DNA of 64,000 bases, from positions 161,000,366 through 161,064,365 of the forward strand of contig CM041295.1 of NCBI GenBank assembly GCA_023052935.1. The letters run 5' to 3'. The position numbers were made by a program, and so were the translations under genes. The notes under the pieces were generated by a model. The model made no database searches and had not been told where the DNA came from. It worked only from the letters and a program-made list of their open reading frames with translations. The number at the start of each line of letters is the position of its first letter. Within the stretch, counting starts at the first letter, position 1. This DNA comes from Piezodorus guildinii (taxonomy: Eukaryota; Arthropoda; Insecta; Hemiptera; Pentatomidae). Positions 22,681 to 33,695 of the stretch are shown one piece after another.

Positions 22681-23790
22681 GATAAATGTTTTCTGTGTTT
22701 AGGCCAAAGTACGTGTTACAAGCCGATAAGGTAGAGAAAATGGTCAGCCGCTTCAAATTCGGGGTAACCTATTTATAAAATTGAGTGCACCACAGGTCGG
22801 CCTCTCTAACCCAGCATCGCTGAAACAACAGAACAAGTAATAATCCTGCCTAGCCGGGATTCTATTTCGGTACCCCAAGGGCTGTATTCATAAGATCACA
22901 AGACCATTCTCTCACTTTAGGTATAACTTTTTAGAAATAATGAACCTTGTGTTATATTTCGAGGATATGTTTCATCCATGGTCCACTACTCATTACCACT
23001 TTCAGACTGCTCTTATAGTTTCTAATCCAACATAGACTTTACTTCCTGCTGTCTTGAGGTAATTGTTGCCGATACCATTTTCCACTCCTTCATCGGCTAA
23101 AGCGAAGGAGTGATGTGCCACCTCCGAAGAAATGGAGAATATGAGTAGGAAGGGCCTAGGGCGTAATGAAGAAAGGAATGATGACTACAAGAGGGTGGCT
23201 AGATTGGGCCGAGATATTAGCTACTAATAGAGGTGTGTTGTAATCTTTCACCCGTCAGGGTTGCTCCTGAAGGGCAAATAATTGCTTTGTTAGCCTCATA
23301 TCGCCTCTCTCTTCTCTTCTCTTTCCCTTTCATTCTAACTCTTCATAGGCAATTCATCACGCCGAGTACTTGAGCACTCTAGCCTATGTAAAGACATAGC
23401 TTTGTAGTAAAGCATTCTCTTACCGACCTCTAATAATAAATAAGAAAAAACTTTATTTATTTACATAATATTTACAATGTACACTCAATACAAATATGTT
23501 TGGTTTCATGATTTTAGTGGACCTTTTTTCATGGTAACAGAGTTTCAATCATCCTTTGAATTTACTAATTACCATACAATATTTTGTTTAAGATAGTAGG
23601 AAAAGTAACACGAAAAAAACTACATAATATAAATTACAATATTAATTTAAAAGTACATGTTTGGTTCTTTTGTGCGTGTAGCGCTTTAGTGATGTTTTGT
23701 TGTAATTACCAATTTATAGTTTTAATGGGTTTTCAGAAGTTGACCTCTAATAATAATCCATCTTTTTACTACCACTTACTTCATATATAT
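22681..23790. other. Intergenic, no gene recognised
   Basis: Includes a minus-strand B-box-like segment near 22850-22870 and mixed-composition DNA at 23030-23400 without a recognisable ORF. Confidence 0.35.
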
Positions 23791-23793
23791 ATA

Positions 23794-23842
23794 TTCAATT
23801 CTATTGTATATATATATATTATATATATACAATAGAATTGAA
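23794..23842. repeat. Hairpin: inverted repeat with (TA)n core
   Basis: ttcaattctattgtatatat on the left is mirrored by atatatacaatagaattgaa on the right, making a near-perfect stem through a TA array. Confidence 0.85.
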
Positions 23843-23844
23843 AA

Positions 23845-23960
23845 TATATTCTGGGAGTAGGTCATTAAGACTAACAGTTATGTACAACATAAATACAGAA
23901 TAGAATAGAAAAAATAAATTTATTCTGAGACTGGGTCCCTTAAGAACAGAGTTGGGCGTT
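23845..23960. repeat. Two copies of a ~30-bp tattctg-motif repeat
   Basis: tattctgggagtaggtcatt and tattctgagactgggtccct lie about 70 bp apart, related to 17335-17430. Confidence 0.4.
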
Positions 23961-24616
23961 ATTTGAATAACAGATAAATAATTTATTCGTTATTGGACAA
24001 ATCATCAATCAAAGGGGACAAATCATCCGTTATTCGAAAATATCGGTCTGTGTGTATTTAGCTGTCGAATAAAATGAATCTTTTTTTTTAGTTTTTTTGT
24101 ATGCTTAATAATTTCCAGATGGTCTGTTTGATTAATATGAACAAATAAGTCTTTGTATTAAAATTAAAGTTTTATGTACGTATCACATTATGCATTTTTG
24201 CGTCATCGATATTCAAAAAACGGCAGATATAGTTAAAAGGAATTTTTAAAGATTGTATTTCACCCTGTTCAAAATAATGTTATATTTATTTATGCATACA
24301 ATTATAGCAATACAGTGTTGATTGTGGAATTCATAAAAAGTTTAGAACTGAAGAAAAATCAATTAGAGGAAATGATTTGTTAAAAAATCACCCCTTGGCA
24401 GCATTTCATCATTGATAGGGGTTCTTTAATTTGATTCGATTTTTATTTAAATTCGGAATAGCATTTCAAAAAAAGATCTCATAAAATATTCCATTACCAT
24501 TCTCCACCTGGTTTTGAGGCTGTCATACACAGAACGAACCAGTAATAAGGTCCTCATTGTATGAAATATTGCCGTAGCAAACAATAAAACTTCCCCAAAA
24601 AATATAAATAAATAAA

Positions 24617-24617
<1 letters not shown>
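23961..24617. other. Intergenic, nothing recognised
   Basis: AT-rich, no ORF above background. Confidence 0.4.
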
Positions 24618-24696
<79 letters not shown>

Positions 24697-24700
24697 AAAT
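24618..24700. repeat. (TA)n array with ATTA and TAATA phase switches
   Basis: Over 80 bp of TA with two reversals of phase. Confidence 0.95.
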
Positions 24701-24837
24701 ATATTGATACTTTATGTATAAGTTACAATTATGACAGTGGAATATCTTAAAAAAAATGGGAATTCGGGCATAGAAACGACACAGGTGTATGTTATCAAAT
24801 GTTATTATGGTCTCAATAATATGGCCTCAAGCCATCT

Positions 24838-24925
24838 AACTTTTTTATTATTTTTTTTTATTTAAAAGGAATTTACAAACTGTATTACAATTTCTAACTT
24901 AAATAAAAGTTTAAGTGCTAACACT
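24838..24925 (-). mobile_element. LINE 3' end, short
   Basis: A T-rich start followed by ggaatttacaaactgtatta, which resembles ggaatttacaactgtataca at the 3' end of Jockey copy A. Confidence 0.4.
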
Positions 24926-25168
24926 GCACAGTTTCTTTACAGACCTGTATCAAGACCATACATAATGATTGTTCACATTTACTTGATGGGATTTTTGTAT
25001 TATACAATCGTAAATTAAATTAAAATAAAAAATTTAAAAAATCAATTACCTTTCGGCTTCTATGACAAAAAGAGAAGACAATAAGCACAAATGTATTATA
25101 TTTTTACACTAGATGCCTTAGTAAAGTTGTTTTCTTTAAATTATCCTGTACCAAACGTGTAGGAAACA

Positions 25169-25169
<1 letters not shown>

Positions 25170-25202
<33 letters not shown>
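25170..25202. repeat. 33-nt poly-A run
   Basis: Uninterrupted A tract beside a U3 repeat copy. It could be a retroelement tail. Confidence 0.9.
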
Positions 25203-25206
<4 letters not shown>

Positions 25207-25330
25207 CAAATTATTAGACAATAGTTTATTATTTCCCAATAGCTTTATTAAGGAATAACTGTTCATAAATCTATTAATAGACAGTTAACCAACATGAAAA
25301 GCAATAAATAATTTTATCTTGAAATGTCAG
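25203..25330 (+). repeat. Unknown repeat U3
   Basis: ctgcaaattattagacaata, tatttcccaatagctttatt and the cagttaacc phrase match 57176-57290 in order. No coding content. Confidence 0.5.
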
Positions 25331-25800
25331 CTCTCAAATTTTGAGGGGAGTAATCTTTCTTCTTTTTTTATAACCACTATAACCAGACCCGTATAGCTAT
25401 TACCTGACAGGGCGGGTACTTTTATAAAAAAACATCTGTATGAGACCATGCTTAACAGCAGTTTCAGACTTTGATTGCCTAAGATTAATATCCATTAAGA
25501 AAACTTTACAAGGGCGCGAAAACATTTTCATTAATATATTATTTGTTATTGTGACAGATTGTATTATACTCAATAAAAATTGTTGAAAAAAAAATTATTT
25601 AACCAATTTTTTTCATTAGTTTTTACCATATTAATAACATTATTTTTACGTTATGTAATAAATTGTTTTTGTATGATTTCTGAATTGTTTTTTCAAATGA
25701 TTTGAGTGTTCCAGTAAAATTATTTTTATAAAACTAAACAATTTGATACAAATACGTCAAAATATCAATTTTACAAAAAATGTCTTTTAGTATCTTTTGG
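25331..25800. other. Intergenic, nothing recognised
   Basis: AT-rich. Confidence 0.4.
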
Positions 25801-26090
25801 AAGGGTGCGGCGTTGTCTAGTGTATAAAGCTTTAGTCTACTATTCTCTGGCTTTTGTGTTCCAATCCTGGTATGACAGAATATTATTTCTTCTTTTAATT
25901 CAGCCGGAGGGCGACCTCCTGGGGTCCCAGCCTCTTTAAAGTGGATACCCAAATCAAGGAAAAAAAAACTTTGCCGACAGCCGCTGGCCTAGAAATAGTA
26001 CGGATATGTATATGTACTGAGCCTAAGACCCTTCATGGGTTGCAGATGTTAAGTGTTTTTATTTTATTTTTTATTTTTTTTATTATTATT
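25801..26090 (+). mobile_element. tRNA-derived SINE, family S1, diverged
   Basis: Head gcggcgttgtctagtgtata with a decayed B-box gtgttccaatcctgg. The body keeps cagccggagggcgacc, cctctttaaagtgg and ggcctagaaatagtacggat, then actgagcctaagaccct, and a T-rich tail. Confidence 0.75.
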
Positions 26091-26261
26091 TATTTAATTT
26101 TTTTTACATCTTTTGGAAACCAACGCACACTGGGAAGAAATCACGATATAGTAGCCAAAATTATATAACTCTTACATCACGTAATTACTATGTATATTCT
26201 ATATTACCATGCAAATATAGAAAGAGTAATTGTTAGATATATGGCCAATAATATATATATA
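26091..26261. other. AT-rich spacer
   Basis: T-rich SINE tail then a short TA run. Nothing else. Confidence 0.4.
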
Positions 26262-27095
26262 TATAAAATTTTGTTAGAAATAATTCGGGTTTTAGGTCAT
26301 TAAACTATCCCTCCTTCTTAATTTTCTTTATTTGGACGTTTTGATCCTCTGTCTATGTATATACATAGGATCCTTTTCAACACTGCAATTAAACATAATT
26401 GGTTACATTTTGTAGTATGTTAGGTACATTTTCCATAAAACATCTATCTACTACAGCCAGGTACAATATATTATAAAAACATCTTACCAAAAAATTTCAT
26501 TGAGCACCGGCACACCACTCAGGCTAACTACAGCAGAGATGGGCAAAATCGCACTCGGACACACGAACACGAATGTACTCGGGAAGATCGAGCCCCAAAT
26601 ACACGAACACGAATGCAATCGCATTCCAAAAAAAGAACAGGAATGCATTCGCGTTTCGAAAAAAAAAATGAAATGGAGTGTGGCCGTGTCCCTTTGCGTG
26701 CCTGTGAGGTCCGGGCGTTTTCCTGTCTGCATCTGTGAGTGTGTTCGTGTTCGTGTTTTCGGGGCTCGATCTTCCCGAGTGCATTCGTGTTCGTGTGTCC
26801 GAGTGCGATTTTGCCCAACTCTGCTGTAGTTAGCCTGAGTGGTGTGCCGGTGCTCAATGAAATTTTTTGGTAAGATGTTTTTATAATATATTGTACCTGG
26901 CTGTAGTAGATAGATGTTTTACGGAAAATGTAACCAACATATTATAAAATATTACCAATTATGTTTAATTGCAGTGTTGAAAAGGATCCTATGTATATAC
27001 ATAGACGGAGGATCGAAACGTCCAAATAAAGAAAATTAAGAAGGAGTGATAGTTTAATGACCTAAAACCCGAATTATTTCTAACAAAATTATAAT
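26262..27095. repeat. Long inverted repeat: two R2 copies head to head
   Basis: Left arm 26262-26620 and right arm 26737-27095 are near-perfect reverse complements around a ~116-bp unpaired centre. Going outward on the right arm: tcgtgttcgtg repeats, ggggctcgatcttcccgag, gattttgcccaactctgctg and gttagcctgagtggtgtgcc. These are followed by ttggtaagatg...taattgcag, gaggatcgaaacgtccaaat and cccgaattatttctaac. Outer parts match the single R2 copy at 3523-3697. Overlapping frames on both strands read the same His-Thr-Asn-Thr repeats and are by-products of the symmetry. Transcription would give a ~360-bp hairpin RNA. Confidence 0.9.
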
Positions 27096-27127
27096 ATAAA
27101 AGGGTCGATGAATTAATTTCATGGGTG

Positions 27128-27129
27128 TA

Positions 27130-27192
<63 letters not shown>

Positions 27193-27195
27193 CAA
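27128..27195. repeat. (TA)n array
   Basis: TA with an ATTA switch and an AAAT interruption. Confidence 0.95.
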
Positions 27196-27884
27196 AGTAT
27201 AATAATTTTTTAAATAACAAGACTACGATAGTGAATTGGTAAATATGATACCTTTAGGAAAGTATTCTAGTAGATACAAATAAATGAAAATATGAAATAT
27301 ATAAACTATGCAAGTTTCTGGAACTATCTCTGCCTTAGAAAAGCAGTCGGCCTAAAACTTGGCATTATCATTCATTAAATCACTTTGTTGGGTCAGTGAA
27401 GAATCGAACGTAACATTTACATTTGGAACGACTATTTGCAAAGACCTGTTGTAGTTAGCTGCCTGACAAGCCAGAGAGTTATGCACTGACACAGATGCTG
27501 CCTATTCATTCATGTTCCTTAAATTTCTAAATGAGATGACTGTTGGGAGGGAGGTGGGCTGACAGGCAGAGTGCCCCAGCGCAGTCGGCTTCGACACCAC
27601 GTCACTGTCACTTAGCCCCTTCACCCCGCGCCTCTGAATCATTTGCCATCGCAGACGGCTACCTGTCATTGTTTTGTGTACACGTACACAGAAATATCAA
27701 TGATAACCTCGTTTGTCCAATCAGTTTATATAAATCACGGCGTTCCAAAAATGTAACGTGAAGCCAATAGCATTCGTGGATCGCTACCACAACTAAAAAC
27801 CTAGCTACCAAGAACTAAAAGCTCAGTATAACTTTGTGAAAACAAAAAAATCTGGTTAGCTCAACTCATAATAGTCAGTTTTTG
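27196..27884. other. Intergenic with GC-richer, promoter-like part
   Basis: 27540-27680 is GC-richer. At 27713-27750 a CCAAT motif (gtccaatcag) is followed by tttatataaatcacggcg, a CCAAT-TATA arrangement. No convincing ORF follows. A 72-codon frame at 27543-27761 crosses it without motifs. This could be a promoter or the end of an unknown element. Confidence 0.3.
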
Positions 27885-28200
27885 TTTTTGTTTGGGGTTT
27901 TGAGGCGTAAAACCCAGCGGACATAAACGGCTATAGTTTTATTTTATTAAAAAAAAAATTAAATCAAAATTAATAAACTAAGCTTATAATAATAGTAAAA
28001 ATAAGATAAAATGGTAGGTAAAAATGAAATTAAATTAAAATACTATATTTTATTAAACAATAAGTGACTCTTAAGAAACCTGAACAGCGCCGAAACATTG
28101 TCTTCCTTATCGCAGAGTATGGAGGATATACTAGGTCTGAGTCCACATTTGTTTAAACTTGTCATATAAAAAGGCTATTCGTCTAAAATGTGACTGATAG

Positions 28201-28695
28201 TTAGGATATTGTTAGAGTGTTGGCACTTAAGGGAAGTCGTTTGGTAATGAGATAAAGATGGGTCATGTTAGTGTGGCCTATCCTTAATCTAGCCAGGACA
28301 ACTTCCTCTCTGCGGCTTGAGCGATATGACGAGGAGCAAGGCTTAACTGTTGTTTTCATGGTTTTAAGTTTGCTAGCAGGGCTTTCGTTCCATATGGACT
28401 GCCATGCATCTGATATTTCCTTTCGGATTGGATGAGACATATCTCGCGGTGTTAGGATAGCTACGCCTTGTCCTGGAAGGGTGAGTGCTTGTTTGGCGGC
28501 CCTGTCCGCCAGCTCATTACCAACTATTCGCACATGGCTTGGGATCCAAAAATTAAGCACTGTCTTTCCTAATTCTTGTAGCATATGGATGAATCGATGG
28601 ATCTTTAGGACGAGAGGTTAGTGAGAGTACATGCTATGTAAACCTTTTAAGGCACTCAGTGAGTCTGTAGCTATGCTGATTGAGTTTTGTGGGAA
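28201..28695 (-). pseudogene. LINE RNase H and C-terminal domain
   Basis: Reads ATDSLSALKGL, a broken stretch, then NFWIPSHVRIVGNELADRAA and KQALTLPGQGVAILTPRDMS, then EEVVLARLRIGHTNMTHLYL. TDS, GNELADRAA and the LARLRIGHT box are typical of retroelement RNase H and the C-terminal region of I-type LINEs. The last catalytic Asp is kept here, unlike in the copy at 18127-18760. The 127-codon frame from 28584 is only the uninterrupted part. With no RT the element is defective. Confidence 0.85.
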
Positions 28696-28744
28696 CTGAC
28701 ATAGCGTAGAAGGGATTTAGCAAACGAAAATGAAATGGTTGATT

Positions 28745-29040
28745 GAACTGGGTTTCGAAATAAATTTGTTTTGCTTGATTTAGCGGTATTTAATTTATCG
28801 TTTGTATGTTTTTTATTTCTTTTTGAATATTAAAAATGGGGCACGTACGGTCTAGTGCGTTATGATTTTCTGCACAATTGGCACACCTGACAGGTAATGC
28901 ACACCAGACGTTATTAGCGTTCTTTAATTCTGCACATTGGATGCATTTGCTTGCAAACATTAGTAGGATGAGAAAATTCCATACAATTAAAGCATCTTTG
29001 AGGCCATGGGATTAAGTGGAAGACTATGTAATATCCTATT
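28745..29040 (-). pseudogene. LINE ORF1 zinc-knuckle fragment
   Basis: The reverse complement reads IPWPQRCFNCMEFSHPTNVC, a C-X2-C-X4-H-X4-C knuckle. After a 1-bp shift it reads CANCAENHNALDRTCPIF (C-X2-C-X3-H), followed by NIQKEIKNIQ and a Ser/Phe-rich ISFSFAKSLL just before the junction. This is the end of a gag-like ORF1 of a non-LTR retrotransposon. Frames are broken at least once; no start is present. Confidence 0.7.
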
Positions 29041-29045
29041 TTTTA

Positions 29046-29250
29046 TCTTCTCGGAGATTTTCGGTATTGGGAAAGTCATCAAGGGATCCTAAAACGTGTA
29101 TTTTCCATGAAAACTCCAAAGCGGAAACTTTTACAACAGGCCGATTTCCCTTTACTATATATTTCGCATTCAGTGAAAGTGCTAATGATAATCATAGCTG
29201 CACCTTGTATTTTTATCCAGTGTTTCCGTTTTTATAATAGGAAAAATTTC
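29046..29250 (+). repeat. U1 fragment
   Basis: ggattttcggt...gggatcctaaaacgtgtatt, then gaaaactcc...cgatttccctttactata and cagtgaaagtgc align to 970-1095 of U1a. Confidence 0.65.
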
Positions 29251-30754
29251 TTTTCATGCACACTTAAATATCGTATCAGTGACATAAAAGAAATTATTCT
29301 ATGACATCCCTTATCAATTTATACATATTAGTATAAATAAAAAAATGTATGTAATATACGTATATCATTCAATATATCTTTTCTACATCAAACATCTACC
29401 AAAAACTACTTATATATTCCATTTTATCTTGTTCATTTCCATAAAATAAATTAAACAGTATAAACAGATGCACCTTAGGAATATGAAAATAAAGCATATT
29501 AAGGAGGTTCTATAGAGCGAAATGCAGTTTCTTTGAAATATCTAGGACAATCCAATACTGAGTGTATAATTTAAAAGTAGAGACGTCTGCAAGTCAACAC
29601 ATATGCGCCTCAAACAATATCGCCAGCATATGAAAAGCTATTGGAATAAACTTTATCAAAACATAACCTTAAAATTGCAAAATAAAACAGATCCTATCAT
29701 AATTCAGTATAAATTACTATTTTCTTGTGTCTCGTTTTTTCCTAAGACTGCAAAATATATTTATAGAGTCATAATCTAATGTAAAAATTCAGATTAAAAT
29801 TACAATAATTATACATGTGCCCTAAAATCAGACGCAAATGAAGAAAATCAGACGTATTTGACCTAACTAAGAGATAGCCACATGAAATGCCTTCCTCTTT
29901 TTTCTGCACCAGCCTCGGTCTACCCTGGCGACTTTATTTCCTGCGTTTGGCACACCTTGGACCACGTCTTTTCTCTCATTCCCTCCAATTCTTCCAAGTA
30001 CTTTCTATATGTCATCATACATCGTCCTGTTTGTGCCCGTCACTCTCGGTAAGTCGGTTCTATTTTAGTCTTATCAGCGACCATATCCAGCTCCTTCCAA
30101 ACGGCCTTGTTTTGGATGTAGTCTCCCTTGGTTTGATCAACAATTATTCTGAGGAACATAATATTCGTCGGAGTCATTTTTGGATATATTGGATGTCTAT
30201 TTAGTAGTATTGGCTGAAATAATGAGATTCTTACCAGTGCTAACACAATGGTTTGGTAATTATCGTATGTTTACGACATTAGGCGTCCTTTGTAAAATAA
30301 ATAGAGCGCGCTTTATAAGTTAGTCCTTCGCCCTGTTTTTCAGATAAATCTTTCTGTTTGGTTTACTTTTTATTCAGGCTTTTTGTTTTCTCAACTCAAA
30401 ACATTTCTCAACCGATCGGTTGAACATCCCAAAGGTCTCCTAAAGCTTTCTCTGGACTCACAAATGCATTTGGAGGGTTAGAGGCACAACTTAACGATCT
30501 CTACTTTGGTAAGTAAATTTTATCCTAGTTGCTTTAGATTTTTTCTTCTAAAATTGCGAACCTTTTTTTTTTTTATATTATCCTATATACAGTTCAACCC
30601 AGAGTGTACTTTTATTGAGACAAAGTGAACCTACAAGCATTGACTCAATGTTGTATTATATCCATAAAGACATAGTAGACTCAAGTTACTTCATTAAATT
30701 ATTTTCGATTTCTGGGCCTATGCCTCCGTCTTTGTTCACTAATAATAAAACTGT
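29251..30754. other. Intergenic, with one unrecognised minus-strand frame
   Basis: A GC-richer stretch at 29880-30250 holds, on the minus strand, a frame reading TPTNIMFLRIIVDQTKGDYI and NKAVWKELDMVADKTKIEPT. Its amphipathic, Trp-containing character looks coding, but it stops after TYRE. Family not recognised; a MADF/Myb-like DNA-binding fragment is one possibility. Confidence 0.3.
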
Positions 30755-30985
30755 TTTAAGGCGGATGGTCGTGCGAGAAGCTGATTAGGTGAGGTCACGC
30801 TCAGCCACCAGGTTTCTCCCCAGATTATTTGGGTAAACACTTCATAGTCCCTCTACTCGTGGGGTGTCCTACGGCTGAAATAACAGAGTAAACAATTATT
30901 CCACAAGATACAGCATTCGAACCTTAATGTAGCGCTCTATACACTATACCACGCCAAAGGTGTCCAAATATGTACTGAAATCTAC
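30755..30985 (-). mobile_element. tRNA-derived SINE, family S1, minus-strand fragment
   Basis: The reverse complement has ggcgtggtatagtgtatagagc, a weak B-box and cagccgtaggacacccc, then tttaaa-poor body sequence, ctggtggctgagcgtgacct and a broken 3' part. Confidence 0.65.
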
Positions 30986-31129
30986 CCATTTAACTTAGAT
31001 AAACTCTTGGAACCACGGGAAGTTTGTTTAACTCAGTAACTCCCCGTGGCTCTCATAGTTTTGCTCTTAGGGCAGCAAATGCAGTGCAGATCGTGACCAT
31101 ATGTTCAGCAGTCTCCGCCACTCCGCATA

Positions 31130-31480
31130 ATCTGTATATGAGCTATATCTAATAATATAACTAAAGTATATCGTTCTAAATTTAGTAAATGTACCGCCGA
31201 AACGAGTACGAACGTGAGTTAACTCACGGACATCTCTTGCCACAGGAACCTTCTACGGACTGCCCACCATGCGGTTGCCCGGTTGTTAAACACGTTTTGA
31301 CAGAGTGTAGGGCTTATGATACTCAAAGAGCTCATATTGCAATTGACACTGACTTACCAACCGTTTTACAAGACAACCGCAAAACGTTTTGACTTCTTAC
31401 GACAGACAGACTTATATAATAAACTATAATATTTAGATTTAACTCAAAATGACTCAAGTGGTTTAAACCTATAAAATAAA
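31130..31480 (+). pseudogene. LINE C-terminal Cys/His domain remnant
   Basis: The frame 31189-31392 reads LTHGHLLPQEPSTDCPPCGC, then KHVLTECRAYDTQRAHI: the C-X2-C...H-X4-C zinc-binding tail that follows RNase H in I-type LINE ORF2. The start Met is arbitrary. Upstream RNase H is not recognisable. A third, more diverged family member. Confidence 0.6.
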
Positions 31481-31781
31481 AAAAATAAAAAATAATAAAA
31501 ATTATAGTATATAATATAATATAAACAAATATTATTTTCTGTTTATGGAATAAGGAAGGGAAAGTTGATAAGATGAAGGACGTGGATGTTGGATGGCAAG
31601 GAGAGTGGAGTGGTACGCCCTACGTGGTCGTTTTTTTTGTTTTTGTTTTTTTTTACGAGAAGGCTGTAAAGTAGCTAACAGTCGGGGAATGTAAGCATTG
31701 CTCTCTTCCAGGGAGTCCTATTACCGACATTTCTCTCATTTAGGCCCTTCAGTGGACGAAATAAAAAATGTGCTTATTCGT

Positions 31782-31796
31782 ATATATATATATATA

Positions 31797-31843
<47 letters not shown>
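31782..31843. repeat. (TA)n array
   Basis: TA run with one TTTTA interruption. Confidence 0.95.
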
Positions 31844-31844
<1 letters not shown>

Positions 31845-31919
31845 GTGTAAAGTATTAGAAGTCCATTTTACTTAACCAATTAAAAAAAATTTCATTTTGG
31901 GATAGTAAATTTGTCATGA

Positions 31920-32830
31920 CTTTCACTAACATATACTGTAATATACAATAAGGAAAATTTTTGCGAACGTGAAAATTTTAGACTTTGAGTTTTCAACGAA
32001 ATACACGTTTTAGGATTCAGTGGTTTAAAATAGCACTAGCCCGCGAAAGAGCTTATGTTCTATGTATATCACGAGAACAAAGTCCTAAGAAACAGAAATT
32101 TCATATTTAAATAATAACATGAATGTATGCAACATCAACTTATTCACCATAAATAACTAACCAAAAGTGCAAACTCCAAGTAACCAAGTAGTTTGCACCT
32201 GTTTACGATTTTCTTCAAACGGCTATATTGGTATAAAATTAAGTAGGTTTTCTTCTGATTGAAACAGTGTAACAGGGCTTTGAGGTCAATTTTTATGTAA
32301 TTACTCCTCTAAAGTACCTTGGATTTTGTTGATTAGCTTTAATTAAACGTTTCTACTATTCTATTAATATTATTGTAAATGATTGAATATGATATTTGAT
32401 AACTACATGATGTGGAAAACAGCAAAAATACTTTTTAAGGTTTTTTTTCCTTCATATGAATATATCATACTTTATATTCTAATTACCGTACTTATAAAAA
32501 ATGTGTATTTAAAATAAAAAGTTGTTTAATATATTGCAAATTAAGGAATAAGGCCTAATATGAAGTAAGTTTTGTATATAATAATTTTTATTGTTATATT
32601 ATTCAATTCGAAAAAAAAAATGACATGTTAAAGAAATCGATAATTGATAATTTGTAATGTTTTAAAAGTTGCTAATTTCGAAATTTAGTTTTTTTTTTTT
32701 TTCTTTGAGGGAATTACGTCTATATCTATTTATATTTATATAGCTCATTCGAACTTCAAAATAATATTTTATTTGTGTGGATTCTCAAAAACGTATGTAA
32801 ATAAATAGTTCTAACCAAATTTTTTTTTTT
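31920..32830 (-). repeat. U1, long minus-strand copy
   Basis: The reverse complement contains ccaaggtactttagaggagt, aagccctgttacac and aaaacctact, then cgtaaacaggtgcaaac, cctaaaacgtgtatttcgtt and attttcacgttcgcaaaaat. These match 650-1060 of U1a in order. Confidence 0.7.
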
Positions 32831-32859
32831 CCCGGGCTATTTTCAGGTTTATATAATAT

Positions 32860-33290
32860 TTTTATAATCATTGAAATGTGTTAGCTGCCAATATTATGCG
32901 ATAAGGATTAAAATGGACGGTTGTAAATCAAACGTTGGAATATCAGTGATGTCATGTCATGGAATAGCAGTAAGATCTGCGAGTCATGTCCCCTGTCAAA
33001 CTAAATTTGTAAAGCTAACTGCTAACCGGTCCGTGTTATGTCAGTTCTGTTCCTGCCCAATTGATCGGCCTGAGGTTGTGTCGCTCGGCAATAGTTCCAG
33101 GATACACTTCCAGCCGATACTTCCTGGAATCCAAGCTTCCATAAAGCCAAACTGGAAGAAAAATTAGTTAGAATTATCAATTGAGAACTTTAAGCTGAAT
33201 AGTCGAGTTATAAATCAGAAGCATGAGAGATAATCAAAATTATTAAACAAATAAATAAAATTACCATCAGGAAACATGTAACATCGCCTT
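32860..33290 (+). pseudogene. Cys-rich frame plus coiled coil, probable LINE ORF1 remnant
   Basis: The 98-codon frame (32871-33167) has Cys pairs: CVSC, CKSN, SCHG, PCQTKFVKLTANRSVLCQFC. The KFVKLTANRSVLxxCxxC ending is PHD-finger-like. Shifted by one base it continues AKLEEKLVRIIN-ELKAE, a coiled-coil pattern. PHD finger plus coiled coil is the design of ORF1 in some CR1-type LINEs and of the fragment at 54105-54715. Several frameshifts; not functional. Confidence 0.4.
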
Positions 33291-33320
33291 ATGGATAAAA
33301 GTATCTTCATACAGCTCTAT

Positions 33321-33339
33321 ATATATATATATATATATA
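33321..33339. repeat. Short (TA)n
   Basis: TA run before a SINE. Confidence 0.9.
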
Positions 33340-33354
33340 ACATTTGTAAATAGT

Positions 33355-33638
33355 TAGGGGAGCGGATGGGTCTAATGATAGAGCGTTAGTACACTGTTCT
33401 CCGGTTCCTCTCTTCGAATCCTGTCAGTGGCACAATATAATTTACCCTGTTAATTTAATCTGGGGGATGCCCCTAGGGTATGGAGACACCTCTGAAGCAA
33501 AGTGAGTACCAAAAAAAGAGGTAATCTCGGCCTTGTAACCTCTTCGCACGGCCGTTGTCCTAGAAACAGTACGAATATTTACAATATATGTTCTGCCCAA
33601 GACCCTTCATAGGTTCTAGAGGTACAGTGTTTCTTTTT

Positions 33639-33640
<2 letters not shown>
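33355..33640 (+). mobile_element. tRNA-derived SINE, family S1
   Basis: Head agcggatgggtctaatgata; B-box decayed to cttcgaatcctg. The body keeps atggagacacctctg, gtgagtacc-A run and ctcggcc...cacggccgttg. It ends with cctagaaacagtacgaat and acccttcataggttctagag, followed by T-rich tail and TA array. Confidence 0.8.

Positions 33641-33643
<3 letters not shown>

Positions 33644-33695
<52 letters not shown>

Larger units (their letters stand above)
27885..29045 (-). mobile_element. RNase H-type LINE with ORF1 joined to RNase H
   Basis: Minus-strand remnant: zinc-knuckle part of ORF1 (29040-28745), then at about 28700 a direct jump to the RNase H domain (28695-28400), C-terminal region and 3' UTR ending near ttttgaggcgtaaaaccc (27898-27915). 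The endonuclease and reverse transcriptase are missing. Its RNase H half and 3' UTR match 18100-18985. Confidence 0.8.

Noticed and set aside
26500..26857. Four overlapping 82-109 codon frames on both strands with His-Thr-Asn repeats
   Set aside because: They are the same repeat read on both arms of the palindrome. Their ends coincide with arm symmetry and there is no independent coding signal.
26870..26974. True spliceosomal intron lost in the R2 copy at 3523
   Set aside because: The shorter copy still contains ttgcag, so the missing segment does not match the splice boundaries. Kept only as an open question under R2.
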